DNA of 49,295 nt from Erysipelotrichaceae bacterium (lineage in GTDB: Bacteria; Bacillota_I; Bacilli_A; RFN20; CAG-826): contig DURD01000011.1 in NCBI GenBank assembly GCA_012837435.1, positions 68,024 through 117,318 on the forward strand, given 5' to 3'. The translations under genes and the position numbers were made by a program. Below are positions 29,209 through 38,351 of this stretch, one piece after another (within the stretch, counting starts at the first letter, position 1; each line of letters starts with the position of its first letter). Below the pieces are notes generated by a model. The model saw only the letters and a list, made by a program, of their open reading frames with translations. It did not search any database and was not told the origin of the DNA.

Positions 29209-29234
29209 TTGGGGGGCGATTTTTCGCCCCTCAA
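29209..29234 (+). other. Intercistronic GC-rich hairpin (UUUU loop)
   Basis: ttggggggcga-tttt-tcgcccctcaa; no following T-run. Confidence 0.7.
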
Positions 29235-29260
29235 TCTGCTAGAATCGAGGTGATTTAAGC

Positions 29261-31156
29261 ATGGAATTTAAAAGAAAAAGTATATATTTATTAATGATTG
29301 GACTGCTGGCTATGACTTCATGTAATACAAAAAATGGCGAGACTAAAAAAGAAGATTTTTCATATGACAATTTATATCAAACTATCTATGAAAAGCCTTT
29401 TGAAGAAAAAGAAAGAAAGACTACCAAGGCGCGTTACGGGTATATCCTAAACGATAAACAAGGCCACAACTCTTGGTATTACCTTTACCAAGACAAAAAT
29501 GGTCAAAACTTTGAGATGAATTATAAAAACGATCGTTTTAATGGTAGAGAATCGTATTTAGATCAAGATAAAATGCATTCTACTAGTAAAGAAAAAGCGA
29601 TAAGACAATATCTTTCTTCTTTCGATGAAGAAGTCGTTATCTATGGCAATTTCAAAATGCTAGAAAATAGCCGTTCTGGCGCTACTTTAAAAATAATGGT
29701 GAACAACACCTCTATTTATGAAAAAAGTCTTCCTCGTGATGATTTAATCGGCAAATATTTTGAAATTAGTCACTCGTTACACATTGCCGATAGAGTTTGT
29801 TTCATCGTGGAAGGTGAAGATTGTTTAGTAAGTTTAGACCCTTCCATTACCAGCGAAGATAATCAAAACGTTTCTTTGTATCACTTGAATGATTTTGGTA
29901 AACAATACGGGGATGTTTACCCTTGGTACTCAGAAGAAGAACATACATTATATAACTGGTACTTATGGAGCGATGATTGTATGGCGAGTGCACAGCCGTA
30001 TTCTTGGTGTATTGATGTATCCACTAATTTGATTAAGACGAAGACTTACGAAGAAGCTAATAATTACGATTTGTTCTATAAACATGCTCAAAATTATCAT
30101 ATGACGCGAATTTATGATGTTGGTCGCTTTATTGATAACACGATCTACACATATGGTTTGCGTGACAACATGCTCTATTTTGATAAAGAACTTAACCGTT
30201 ATGTTTTAATCGGTGGGTGCTATCGGGCATTTTCCGCTTATTGGGATAGCGATTTGATGATTTATGTCAGCGATGATGAACTAGGTTTATCGTGGAGTAG
30301 ACCAGGTAATCCAGTATTTAAAAACTATGTGGCCCATCTTCCAGAATGTCCGTCTTTACTGAAGATTGGTAAAAGATGGTACAGCTTTGTTTCTGTCAGC
30401 CATATTACCAAACATCAAATTGGTCCTTTGCAGTATTGGGTGGGTGACGAAGATGTTGATTGTATGGATGTTGATTGGCTCAGTAAAGATTTCAAATTTT
30501 TAGATGGAGAAGACCTATGCGCCGCGCGACCAACGTATGTAGGCGATAAAGTTTACATGTGGGGGTGGATTACCGCTTCACACAATGCTGTTCCTCTAGC
30601 TCCTTGGGCGGGATATTTAAATCTACCGAGAGAAGTCGTAGCGCGCGACGATGGTTCTTTAGGGGGCAGGATGGATCCAGGATTAGCGAGATATATCAAT
30701 TTCGGTAATATCGCTAAAACGGAGCAAGTCGATGTCAGCGATGATATGGTTTTATTAAGAACTGACAATCAAAGAAATTTCGTAACTTTTGATGTCGATT
30801 TATCTAATGCTACTGAAGCGAGTTATTCCATTGTGCAAAACCGCAAATTATACAAATGCTCTTTAGTTAAGGAAAATCAAAAAACATATATGCGCATTAG
30901 TTCGCCTGACGATTCTAGCCATCCTGTGAACAGCCAAATCGAAATATATCAACCTAGCATTGACGATAAATACAAAATAAAAATTGTCATCGATGGCAGG
31001 TTTATCGAATTCTTCGCTAATGAGGATAACGCTTTAACGGGTTCCACCAATATGGATAATTCCGCCAGCTATGATGCTTATGTATCCGCGACTGGGACGG
31101 CTTCATTTAGCAATATTATGATTAATAGGTTAAGAAGCTACGGAGATTGTGATTGA
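29261..31156 (+). CDS. Lipoprotein GH32-like glycosidase with N-terminal 'QGxNxWxY' domain
   Basis: Lipobox MTSCNTK; KQGHNSWYYLY; GDVYPWY, LPECPSL; SD gaggtgat. Confidence 0.78.
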   Translation: MEFKRKSIYLLMIGLLAMTSCNTKNGETKKEDFSYDNLYQTIYEKPFEEKERKTTKARYGYILNDKQGHNSWYYLYQDKNGQNFEMNYKNDRFNGRESYLDQDKMHSTSKEKAIRQYLSSFDEEVVIYGNFKMLENSRSGATLKIMVNNTSIYEKSLPRDDLIGKYFEISHSLHIADRVCFIVEGEDCLVSLDPSITSEDNQNVSLYHLNDFGKQYGDVYPWYSEEEHTLYNWYLWSDDCMASAQPYSWCIDVSTNLIKTKTYEEANNYDLFYKHAQNYHMTRIYDVGRFIDNTIYTYGLRDNMLYFDKELNRYVLIGGCYRAFSAYWDSDLMIYVSDDELGLSWSRPGNPVFKNYVAHLPECPSLLKIGKRWYSFVSVSHITKHQIGPLQYWVGDEDVDCMDVDWLSKDFKFLDGEDLCAARPTYVGDKVYMWGWITASHNAVPLAPWAGYLNLPREVVARDDGSLGGRMDPGLARYINFGNIAKTEQVDVSDDMVLLRTDNQRNFVTFDVDLSNATEASYSIVQNRKLYKCSLVKENQKTYMRISSPDDSSHPVNSQIEIYQPSIDDKYKIKIVIDGRFIEFFANEDNALTGSTNMDNSASYDAYVSATGTASFSNIMINRLRSYGDCD

Positions 31157-33045
31157 TGAAAAATAAATTATTAAAAGTGTTATTAGTCGGTGGAGTATTA
31201 CTAGTTATGGGATGCGGTAAAACCGATAGTTCAGAAAAGAGCGATCAGCCTAATCTTTGTTCTTATGAAGAAATATACGATGGCGAAAGCAAAGAAAAAT
31301 TCGATGTCGTCAGTAAATTAACTGATTTTAATCGTGCTAATTATGGCTATCGGTTCAACGATACACAAGGTTATAATAACTGGCGGTATGTTAAAAAAGT
31401 CGATAACGATTACGCCGACTTAATTTATGATAACGGTCAATGGGTTGACGAAGAAGGTTCTTTTAAAAATGGCGTTTTTAACACCAAAGGAAATGCCCAA
31501 TTAGGTTATGTATATGACGTTGCTAAAGAAGGCAATTACGCAATTGGAGGCACACTAAAAACTAGTGAATCACAAATCGCTAAACTAGAGATTTATCAAA
31601 ACGATAATTTAATTCATGAGTTATCCTCTAATAACGAAGATGAAGCCGGGCACTATTTTGAAATAAAAAAACTATTTGGAAACAATGACCGAATTGCTTT
31701 TTTAGTTAGTGGTAAAAATGTCTATTTTAATCCGACCATCGTCAATGGCGATTCTTTAAAAGATTCACTCTACGATCCCCGGACTGACTGGGGATATTAT
31801 GGGGATATTCATTGTTACTATTATAATGACAACTTATATATGTACCACTTATTAGATAATCCTACTTGGCAGTGGTATTGCAAGAAAACAAAGGATTTAT
31901 TCCGGTATGAAAATTGTACTCTGGATATGTCTTTTATTAGAAATCACTACATGGCCTATGAATCAGCGCCAGACGTCATAGACTACAACCAATATAGTAG
32001 CGCTAGAGACTGTACATACTTTTTCGATAAAGATGTCAACCGTTACCGTTGCATTGGCTTGGGCTATCGAAAAGATGGTGCGGTCGGTCAAATATCTTGT
32101 GACTTATTTTTAAGAACTAGTGATGACGAAATCGGTTTTGAATGGAATTCGCCCGCTGTTGCGTTGAGGAGTTTTCCTTTGACTAGCGACGGGGAACCAG
32201 AATGTTCGCAAATAATCAAAATAGGCAGCCGCTGGTACCTAACCGCGGGTATATCTGGCCAAACATTTCATGGTGTCGGTACATGTTCGTACTGGATGGG
32301 AGGAGAAAATAAAACAATTGATGAAGTAGATTGGAAAAATCTTCCCACTCATAAATTAGACGGAGAAGATATTGCGGTTCCTCAAATTGAAAAAGTGAAA
32401 GACCGCTATTATTTCTTCGGTTGGATGAGAAGGACACACAATAGCAATGCTTGGGGAGGATGCAAAAATTTAGCACGGGAGGTCTATGTTTTAGCCGACG
32501 GAACGCTAGCTACGAGAATCGATGAAAGAGCTACCGAACTATTAAACAAAGGCAAACTTTTTGATTTCGATAGTAATGTCGTTGCCAGTATTAGTTCCGC
32601 TTCAGTCAGCAAAGCCGCTATTAATTTTATGAGTGCTGGAGAAGTGAGAATATCAAAATTAACCAACAGTGCTTTTGTTAAATACCATGTGAAGATGAAC
32701 GGAGCTAATAAGGTTAGTTATCGTATTTTTCCCATTAATACATCCCAATCTGCCGCGAGCATTAGTATCGTTAAAAAACTTGATGGTACTTATTTAGAGG
32801 CAGTGCAAGACAATGGTTTCGAAAGCTCTTCCGTCTATCTAGGTAACAATCTAACCGATGAATTCGAAGTTAAGTTAGTTAGCGAAAATAACATCGTTGA
32901 ATTTTGCGTCAACGATCAGATGGTATTAAGCGCTATTATCGCAAGTAGAGGCGATTATTATCCTGGTTTTAGCAGTGATGGAGGTGCCTCCATTACCAAC
33001 ATCAGCTTTAATCGTCTAGCGCAATATTACGACATTTTTGATTAA
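31156..33045 (+). CDS. Lipoprotein GH32-like (divergent) with N-terminal 'QGxNxWxY' domain; start overlaps previous stop (TGATG)
   Basis: Lipobox VMGCGKT; TQGYNNWRYV; GDIHCYY, ARDCTYF, EPECSQI. Confidence 0.75.
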   Translation: MKNKLLKVLLVGGVLLVMGCGKTDSSEKSDQPNLCSYEEIYDGESKEKFDVVSKLTDFNRANYGYRFNDTQGYNNWRYVKKVDNDYADLIYDNGQWVDEEGSFKNGVFNTKGNAQLGYVYDVAKEGNYAIGGTLKTSESQIAKLEIYQNDNLIHELSSNNEDEAGHYFEIKKLFGNNDRIAFLVSGKNVYFNPTIVNGDSLKDSLYDPRTDWGYYGDIHCYYYNDNLYMYHLLDNPTWQWYCKKTKDLFRYENCTLDMSFIRNHYMAYESAPDVIDYNQYSSARDCTYFFDKDVNRYRCIGLGYRKDGAVGQISCDLFLRTSDDEIGFEWNSPAVALRSFPLTSDGEPECSQIIKIGSRWYLTAGISGQTFHGVGTCSYWMGGENKTIDEVDWKNLPTHKLDGEDIAVPQIEKVKDRYYFFGWMRRTHNSNAWGGCKNLAREVYVLADGTLATRIDERATELLNKGKLFDFDSNVVASISSASVSKAAINFMSAGEVRISKLTNSAFVKYHVKMNGANKVSYRIFPINTSQSAASISIVKKLDGTYLEAVQDNGFESSSVYLGNNLTDEFEVKLVSENNIVEFCVNDQMVLSAIIASRGDYYPGFSSDGGASITNISFNRLAQYYDIFD

Positions 33046-33066
33046 TGTAGACTTCATTTATTATAT

Positions 33067-33090
33067 AAAAGGACCTATAAGGTCCTTTTT
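33067..33090 (+). terminator. Rho-independent terminator at end of carbohydrate operon
   Basis: aaaaggacc-tataa-ggtccttttt. Confidence 0.9.
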
Positions 33091-33225
33091 CATCTATTGG
33101 AAATAGTGCTTCTTTATTAACTCTCCTCTTGAAGATAATCGGAGAAGCAATTGTTGGCTCACGTGGAGTTTAACGACGGAGACATTTTCGCCAAGAGCTA
33201 ATTTTATTGATTAAAGGTATTAAAG

Positions 33226-33260
33226 TTAAGCAAGATATTAAGTAAGATTTAAGCAAGATA
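33226..33260 (+). repeat. Short iterated direct repeat TTAAG[CT]AAGATA x3 upstream of Fic gene
   Basis: 33226-33237, 33238-33248, 33249-33260; followed by TATAAT 33287-33292. Confidence 0.8.
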
Positions 33261-33312
33261 ATATTTTAAACGTTCAGTCTTCTTGGTATAATATCTTTGA
33301 AGTTAAATAAAT

Positions 33313-34296
33313 ATGTACAAACCACCTTTTTCCATTACAAACGAGATGCTTACTAGATCGATCTCTATCACTGAAAAAATAGGGCAAATTTCTTCATACC
33401 TGTCACTAAAGAGAATGCCTATTTTAAGAAGAAGCAACAGGATTAAATCCATCCATTCTTCTTTAGCAATTGAAGCTAATTCCTTATCGTTAAATCAAGT
33501 TAGAGATGTGATTGATGGGAAAGTAGTGATAGGATCACAAAAAGAGATTCAAGAAGTAAAGAATGCTTACAAAACATATGAAATGTTGGGAGAATTTGAT
33601 GGTTACAAAGAAAAAGATCTTCTGAGAGCTCACGGTATCATAACTTATCTTATCAATGCTGAATCCGGTAGATATAGAAGCCATGCTGAAGGAGTGATGG
33701 ACGAACGTGGAAATGTTATCCATGTAGCGCCTTCTGAAAAGATGGTGGCTTCATTAATGAGCGATTTGTTCGATTGGCTAAAAAACGATGAGAAAACGCC
33801 ATTACTGATAAAATCGTGTATTTTTCACTACGAATTGATATTTATTCATCCATTTGGAGATGGAAACGGAAGAACAGCTAGATTATGGCAAAATGTTTTG
33901 CTAACGAAATGGAATCCACTGTTTGAATATGTGCCAATCGAATCTCAAATCTATAAATATCAACAGGATTATTATGCGGCGATTAAGAAATCCAACACCA
34001 GAGGAGAGTCTAATTACTTTATTGAGTTTATGCTTAAGATGATTGATGAAACATTAGATGAAGTACTCATTAGCGTTAATAAAGAATCTAAAAACATTTC
34101 TGAAAAGGTTAATAGACTGCTTGAAATCATGGAAAAAGATATCCCTTTATCCGCGAATGAGATTATGAATAGACTGGGTATTAAATCGAAAGAAACACTG
34201 AGAAATACTTACCTCAATCCCGCGTTAGAAAATAGTTTAGTTAAGATGACACTTCCTACCAAACCAAACAGCAAGAATCAAAAGTATTATAGGTAG
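33313..34296 (+). CDS. Fic-domain protein (class II autoinhibited architecture) with C-terminal HTH-like region
   Basis: IFIHPFGDGNGRTARLW; N-terminal SSLAIEANS (S-x3-E-[AG]-N-like inhibitory helix). Confidence 0.95.
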   Translation: MYKPPFSITNEMLTRSISITEKIGQISSYLSLKRMPILRRSNRIKSIHSSLAIEANSLSLNQVRDVIDGKVVIGSQKEIQEVKNAYKTYEMLGEFDGYKEKDLLRAHGIITYLINAESGRYRSHAEGVMDERGNVIHVAPSEKMVASLMSDLFDWLKNDEKTPLLIKSCIFHYELIFIHPFGDGNGRTARLWQNVLLTKWNPLFEYVPIESQIYKYQQDYYAAIKKSNTRGESNYFIEFMLKMIDETLDEVLISVNKESKNISEKVNRLLEIMEKDIPLSANEIMNRLGIKSKETLRNTYLNPALENSLVKMTLPTKPNSKNQKYYR

Positions 34297-34416
34297 GAAA
34301 GTATTGGAAGAGTCTTATCAATGTCTATAATACGATTTAAAGAAACAATGTTTTTAAAATCGAGTAAATTTTACAAAGAACTCTAGTAACATTTTCTACC
34401 TTAGCACATTGAAATA

Positions 34417-34445
34417 CTGCATATAAAATGATAAAATATATGCAG
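34417..34445. promoter_or_regulatory. Interrupted palindrome upstream of second Fic gene
   Basis: CTGCATAT-N13-ATATGCAG. Confidence 0.5.
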
Positions 34446-34458
34446 AAAAATCTATAAT

Positions 34459-35511
34459 ATGCACAAATTTACCTACGACTTTCTCAAAAACAAAACAATT
34501 ACATTAGATTTGTTTTCTTTGTCTAATGTCATTGTTGATTTAAAAAATAAGACTGAAAATAAAAAGAATTTCAATAAATCTTTATTTGCAAAACTAGAAT
34601 CAATAGCGATTAAAGAATCTGTTGAAGGCAGCAACGCTATTGAAGGGATATACACGACTAAAGAGAGAATTAAAGAAATTGTTGAGGATAATAGTGAGCC
34701 ACTAACACGGAGCGAGAAAAAAATCGCTGGGTATCACGACGCTATTAAATTTATTAAGGACAATTATGAACACCTTTCATTTAGTGAAGAAATAGTTAAA
34801 AGAATTCACGCCATGTTGTTTGCTAGAGACATAGGACACGATAGAGGCGGCAAATATAAAACTGATGATAACGTCATCGTGGAAAAGCGTTCTGACGGAA
34901 CAATTAAAAGGATTATCTTCACGCCGACAAGTGCTAAAGACGTAAACCAAGCAATGAAGGATCTCTACTTAGCCTATCGAGTTGCTAGAGACGATTATGA
35001 AATTCCTGCTTTACTATTAATTCCTTGCGTTATAGTGGACTTCCTATCTATCCACCCCTTTAGTGATGGCAATGGTCGTGTATCAAGGCTTCTTACGCTT
35101 CTTCTTTTGTATAAAGAGGGATACGATATTGGGCAATACATTTCTTTTGAAAATCAAATTAATAAATACAAAGAGACTTATTATGACGCTTTAGAAAAAA
35201 GCCAAAAGAATTGGCACGAATCTAAAAATACCTACTATCCATTCATACAATTTGCATTTCAAATCCTTTATCAATGTTATAAAGAAATTAACAAGAGATT
35301 TATCGTTACCAAAGATGGTAAAGAAAAGAAAAGCGAAAGAATTGAAGTGGTTGTTTTAGATAGCATCGTTCCTATTTCTAAACGAGAGATTCAAGAACTT
35401 CTTCCTGATGTTTCTATAACCACGATTGAATTGGTATTAGCCAAACTCATCAAGAGCAATAAAATTTATAAAATAGGCACATACAAAGATGCAAAATACT
35501 TGAAGAAATAA
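34459..35511 (+). CDS. Fic-domain protein (second paralogue)
   Basis: FLSIHPFSDGNGRVSRLL; N-terminal EGSNAIEGI inhibitory-type motif. Confidence 0.95.
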   Translation: MHKFTYDFLKNKTITLDLFSLSNVIVDLKNKTENKKNFNKSLFAKLESIAIKESVEGSNAIEGIYTTKERIKEIVEDNSEPLTRSEKKIAGYHDAIKFIKDNYEHLSFSEEIVKRIHAMLFARDIGHDRGGKYKTDDNVIVEKRSDGTIKRIIFTPTSAKDVNQAMKDLYLAYRVARDDYEIPALLLIPCVIVDFLSIHPFSDGNGRVSRLLTLLLLYKEGYDIGQYISFENQINKYKETYYDALEKSQKNWHESKNTYYPFIQFAFQILYQCYKEINKRFIVTKDGKEKKSERIEVVVLDSIVPISKREIQELLPDVSITTIELVLAKLIKSNKIYKIGTYKDAKYLKK

Positions 35512-35518
35512 GCTAGCA

Positions 35519-35545
35519 GGCACGATGGTTATATTGGTGCTTTTT
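35519..35545 (+). terminator. Probable Rho-independent terminator between convergent Fic and GH2 genes
   Basis: gcac...gtgc stem then ttttt. Confidence 0.45.
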
Positions 35546-35567
35546 ACTAACTTTATCTTTTTTTATT

Positions 35568-37937
35568 TTATTCTTTTACGTTGACACTGATTTCAGTTTC
35601 ACCAAATTCTGATTCTAAAATTAGCTTAATGGGATTATTTGAAATCGGCTTAACAATCGCTAAAGCTCTACCATAATATGTTTCAGTTTCTTTTACTTTA
35701 TAGCCTTCTTTACAGTACGGAATACCTGAACCTAAACCTAATAGTTCACCGTTTATAACATCTTTAACTTTTACTTTTTTCTCATTGATTGGATCTATGA
35801 TATTGTTTTCATCCAAAGATAAAATGTGGATATAAGCGAATTCATCTAATGTAATACTTGGTTTCTCACAAGTAAGAGCGATGTGATTTGATTCTTTTCC
35901 AGATTTTAAACTAGTTTCATCGATAACGTTTCCTTCTACATCGTAGGAAACCAGCCTTAATATTCCTGGATAATATTTTGTTACACATTTTAAATGGGTA
36001 TTACTAGGGACTAACTTTTTTAAGATCAAGGAGTCGTTTTGGAACAGCTCCACTCGATGGGCATTTGAATATATTTGAACTTCACATTTTTTATCTATGT
36101 ATCCTGGAAAATTCCAAGAAGCAATGGCATTAGTAAATCGCCAAGCAGATGGCGAATGTTTCTTTCTATATTCCTGTGGAGAAACCACTGCGATAGCGCT
36201 TATTTTATTTCTAAAACCCACCATAACGGCGTCTAGTTGAGGAGAGGGATTGCCCAAAATATCGATAGCGCCAGTCGACGCGGTAAGCCAACCTGATTTA
36301 TCGAGGCGATAGTCTTTCTTTTCCACTGAGAGCATCGCGCCGATACCCACTTCGCCCATATAGTCCATCCCCGCCCAAATGAAGTCGCCGATAAGACGAG
36401 GATTATCTTTCCATATGTTATAAAATTTACCTGCATCAGAAATGAATGTTTCTGTTCCACAGATAAAACGATCAGGATATTTCCTTAAATCCCCTTTATA
36501 GCGGTATAAACCATAGTTATATCCAGCGACATCGAGCTTTGAAAAGGCTTCTCTGGTATTTTTATCGACGATTGGAAGCATGGCGCCGATTTTCATAAAT
36601 TCACTGCCGAAGATCCCCGCGAGATTATTAAAAAACGCTGAAGAACCACCTTCTTTAATTTTTTTAGGTTTGGAATCTTTTACTTCCTTTGCCGCCTTTT
36701 TATCTGAGTATTGTGAAAATGGTGTTTTAGCAATACCGTTAAAAAATACATTGATACCGCATGTTACAATTGCTGGTTTATCTAGTTCTTTAATTCGCTT
36801 TGTAAACATCTCAGTCCATTCAATACCCTTCTTAAAAGCGGTTTCACCGACTTCGTTACCGATAGAATATAGAGCAACACAAGGATGGGTCCTATCTCTA
36901 AGCACCATATCGGTAATATCTTTATCCCAGTCTTCTTCACAATAATTGGCGTAGTCATATTGGGTTTTACGGATAAACCAAGAGTCTGCGAACTCATCCA
37001 TGACTATTAAACCTAATTCATCGCAGGCGTTTAAAAATCCTTCGCTTATTGGATTATGAGCGCTTCTCACCGCATTAAAACCCGCTTGTTTTAATATTTC
37101 TGCTTTTCTTCTTTCTACGAAGGGATGAGATATCGCTCCTAAAATACCCGCTTCAGAATGGACACAACATCCTCTTAAAAGGATTCTTTTTCCGTTTAGA
37201 AGAAAGCCTTTTTCTTTATCTAGTTCAAATTGTCTAATTCCAAAATTATAGGTATAATCTTCGCCATCAACCGTAATGGTTAGTTGATATAAATTAGGGG
37301 TTTCATCACTCCATAGTTTTGGATTATCGATGAAGAAAGTATCTTTGATATGTTTTTTGTTGTTGCTTTTACTTACAACGACTTTATTTTTATATCTAAT
37401 GGAAATGGTGGAGGGCGCTCTATTGCTTAGTTGATATCTAATAAGAACTTTACCTTCTCGATAATCAAGGGTATTGATAATAACTGAGCGAGGCACTAAA
37501 TGATTATTCTTTAAGATAATTAAATGGACGGGGCGAATGATTCCAGAACCGGTATACCATCTAGAGTTCGGTTGTTCACCATTTCTAACAAAGACTCGAA
37601 TGATATTATTGCCTTCTTTAACGTAGTCTGTGACATCGATATAAAAATCAGCGTAGCCATAATGTCTTTCATAAACTTTAACGTCGTTAACAAAGTATTG
37701 GGCGTTGTGATAAACCCCTTCAAATCTAAAAAGAACTCTTCCGCCTTCTTCTACAACCGGAAGCGTGAAATCTTTTTCATAATAGTAATCCCCACCTTTA
37801 AAGTAGGCACCAGAAATAGAAGAAGGGTTATTGATATCCCTTTCTTCTTCAAGCATGGCATCATGTGGCAAGTCCACGGTAACTACATTTTCTTCCTCAT
37901 TTGCTTTGTAGAACCGCCATTGTTTGTTAAAATTCAT
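35568..37937 (-). CDS. GH2 family glycosidase (beta-galactosidase-like)
   Basis: NKQWRFYKANEE..VDLPHDAML; GCCVHSEAGILGA; NAVRSAHNPIS; LYSIGNEVGE (acid/base); ICGTETF (nucleophile region); no signal peptide. Confidence 0.94.
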   Translation of the reverse strand: MNFNKQWRFYKANEEENVVTVDLPHDAMLEEERDINNPSSISGAYFKGGDYYYEKDFTLPVVEEGGRVLFRFEGVYHNAQYFVNDVKVYERHYGYADFYIDVTDYVKEGNNIIRVFVRNGEQPNSRWYTGSGIIRPVHLIILKNNHLVPRSVIINTLDYREGKVLIRYQLSNRAPSTISIRYKNKVVVSKSNNKKHIKDTFFIDNPKLWSDETPNLYQLTITVDGEDYTYNFGIRQFELDKEKGFLLNGKRILLRGCCVHSEAGILGAISHPFVERRKAEILKQAGFNAVRSAHNPISEGFLNACDELGLIVMDEFADSWFIRKTQYDYANYCEEDWDKDITDMVLRDRTHPCVALYSIGNEVGETAFKKGIEWTEMFTKRIKELDKPAIVTCGINVFFNGIAKTPFSQYSDKKAAKEVKDSKPKKIKEGGSSAFFNNLAGIFGSEFMKIGAMLPIVDKNTREAFSKLDVAGYNYGLYRYKGDLRKYPDRFICGTETFISDAGKFYNIWKDNPRLIGDFIWAGMDYMGEVGIGAMLSVEKKDYRLDKSGWLTASTGAIDILGNPSPQLDAVMVGFRNKISAIAVVSPQEYRKKHSPSAWRFTNAIASWNFPGYIDKKCEVQIYSNAHRVELFQNDSLILKKLVPSNTHLKCVTKYYPGILRLVSYDVEGNVIDETSLKSGKESNHIALTCEKPSITLDEFAYIHILSLDENNIIDPINEKKVKVKDVINGELLGLGSGIPYCKEGYKVKETETYYGRALAIVKPISNNPIKLILESEFGETEISVNVKE

Positions 37938-38135
37938 AAAACTCTCTTTATATTAAGATACAACTATTGTAATTTTAAAGGCAATTAATTAATTATTTAT
38001 GGTTTAGGGAAATAAATTGCTTAAACGATTTTAAGCCTAAAGAAAATTACAACAAATAAACATATTTTTGATGACCATACATGGTAAAACAATAAGTTGT
38101 TATTTTGGAACAAAAATACTTAGATTCACAACTGA

Positions 38136-38147
38136 TCAACCGGTTGA
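38136..38147. promoter_or_regulatory. Perfect 12-bp palindrome TCAACCGGTTGA (candidate operator) between GH2 and dpnM-like gene
   Basis: Read directly: gaTCAACCGGTTGAca. Confidence 0.4.
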
Positions 38148-38351
38148 CAAAAAGTAATTAAAGAATTGTCTTCTAAGGTAAATCGTTTTGGACTTATTAA
38201 GTATACTTACAAGATAAAATACGAAATGGTTCGCCATAAAATTTAAAAGTTTAAGTATTCAAAAACATTTGTTTGATAATGGGGGATAGAGTTTTTACAA
38301 TGTTTGTGATATTGTTCTTTTAAGATCAATAGTTCTTAAAAAGGAGTTTCT

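Noticed and set aside
33226-33260. CRISPR-like interpretation of the TTAAGCAAGATA repeats
   Set aside because: Repeats are contiguous, only 11-12 bp, with no spacers and no cas genes.
36580-36945. Plus-strand 121-aa ORF antisense to GH2
   Set aside because: GH2 catalytic motifs are continuous on the minus strand; the antisense product has no domain.
37524-37988. Plus-strand 154-aa ORF extending past the GH2 start
   Set aside because: Mostly antisense to GH2; composition not coding-like and no SD-linked start.
38019-38036. GCTTAAA-CGAT-TTTAAGC hairpin upstream of dpnM
   Set aside because: A/T-rich 7-bp stem with no U-tract; such stems are expected by chance in this composition.
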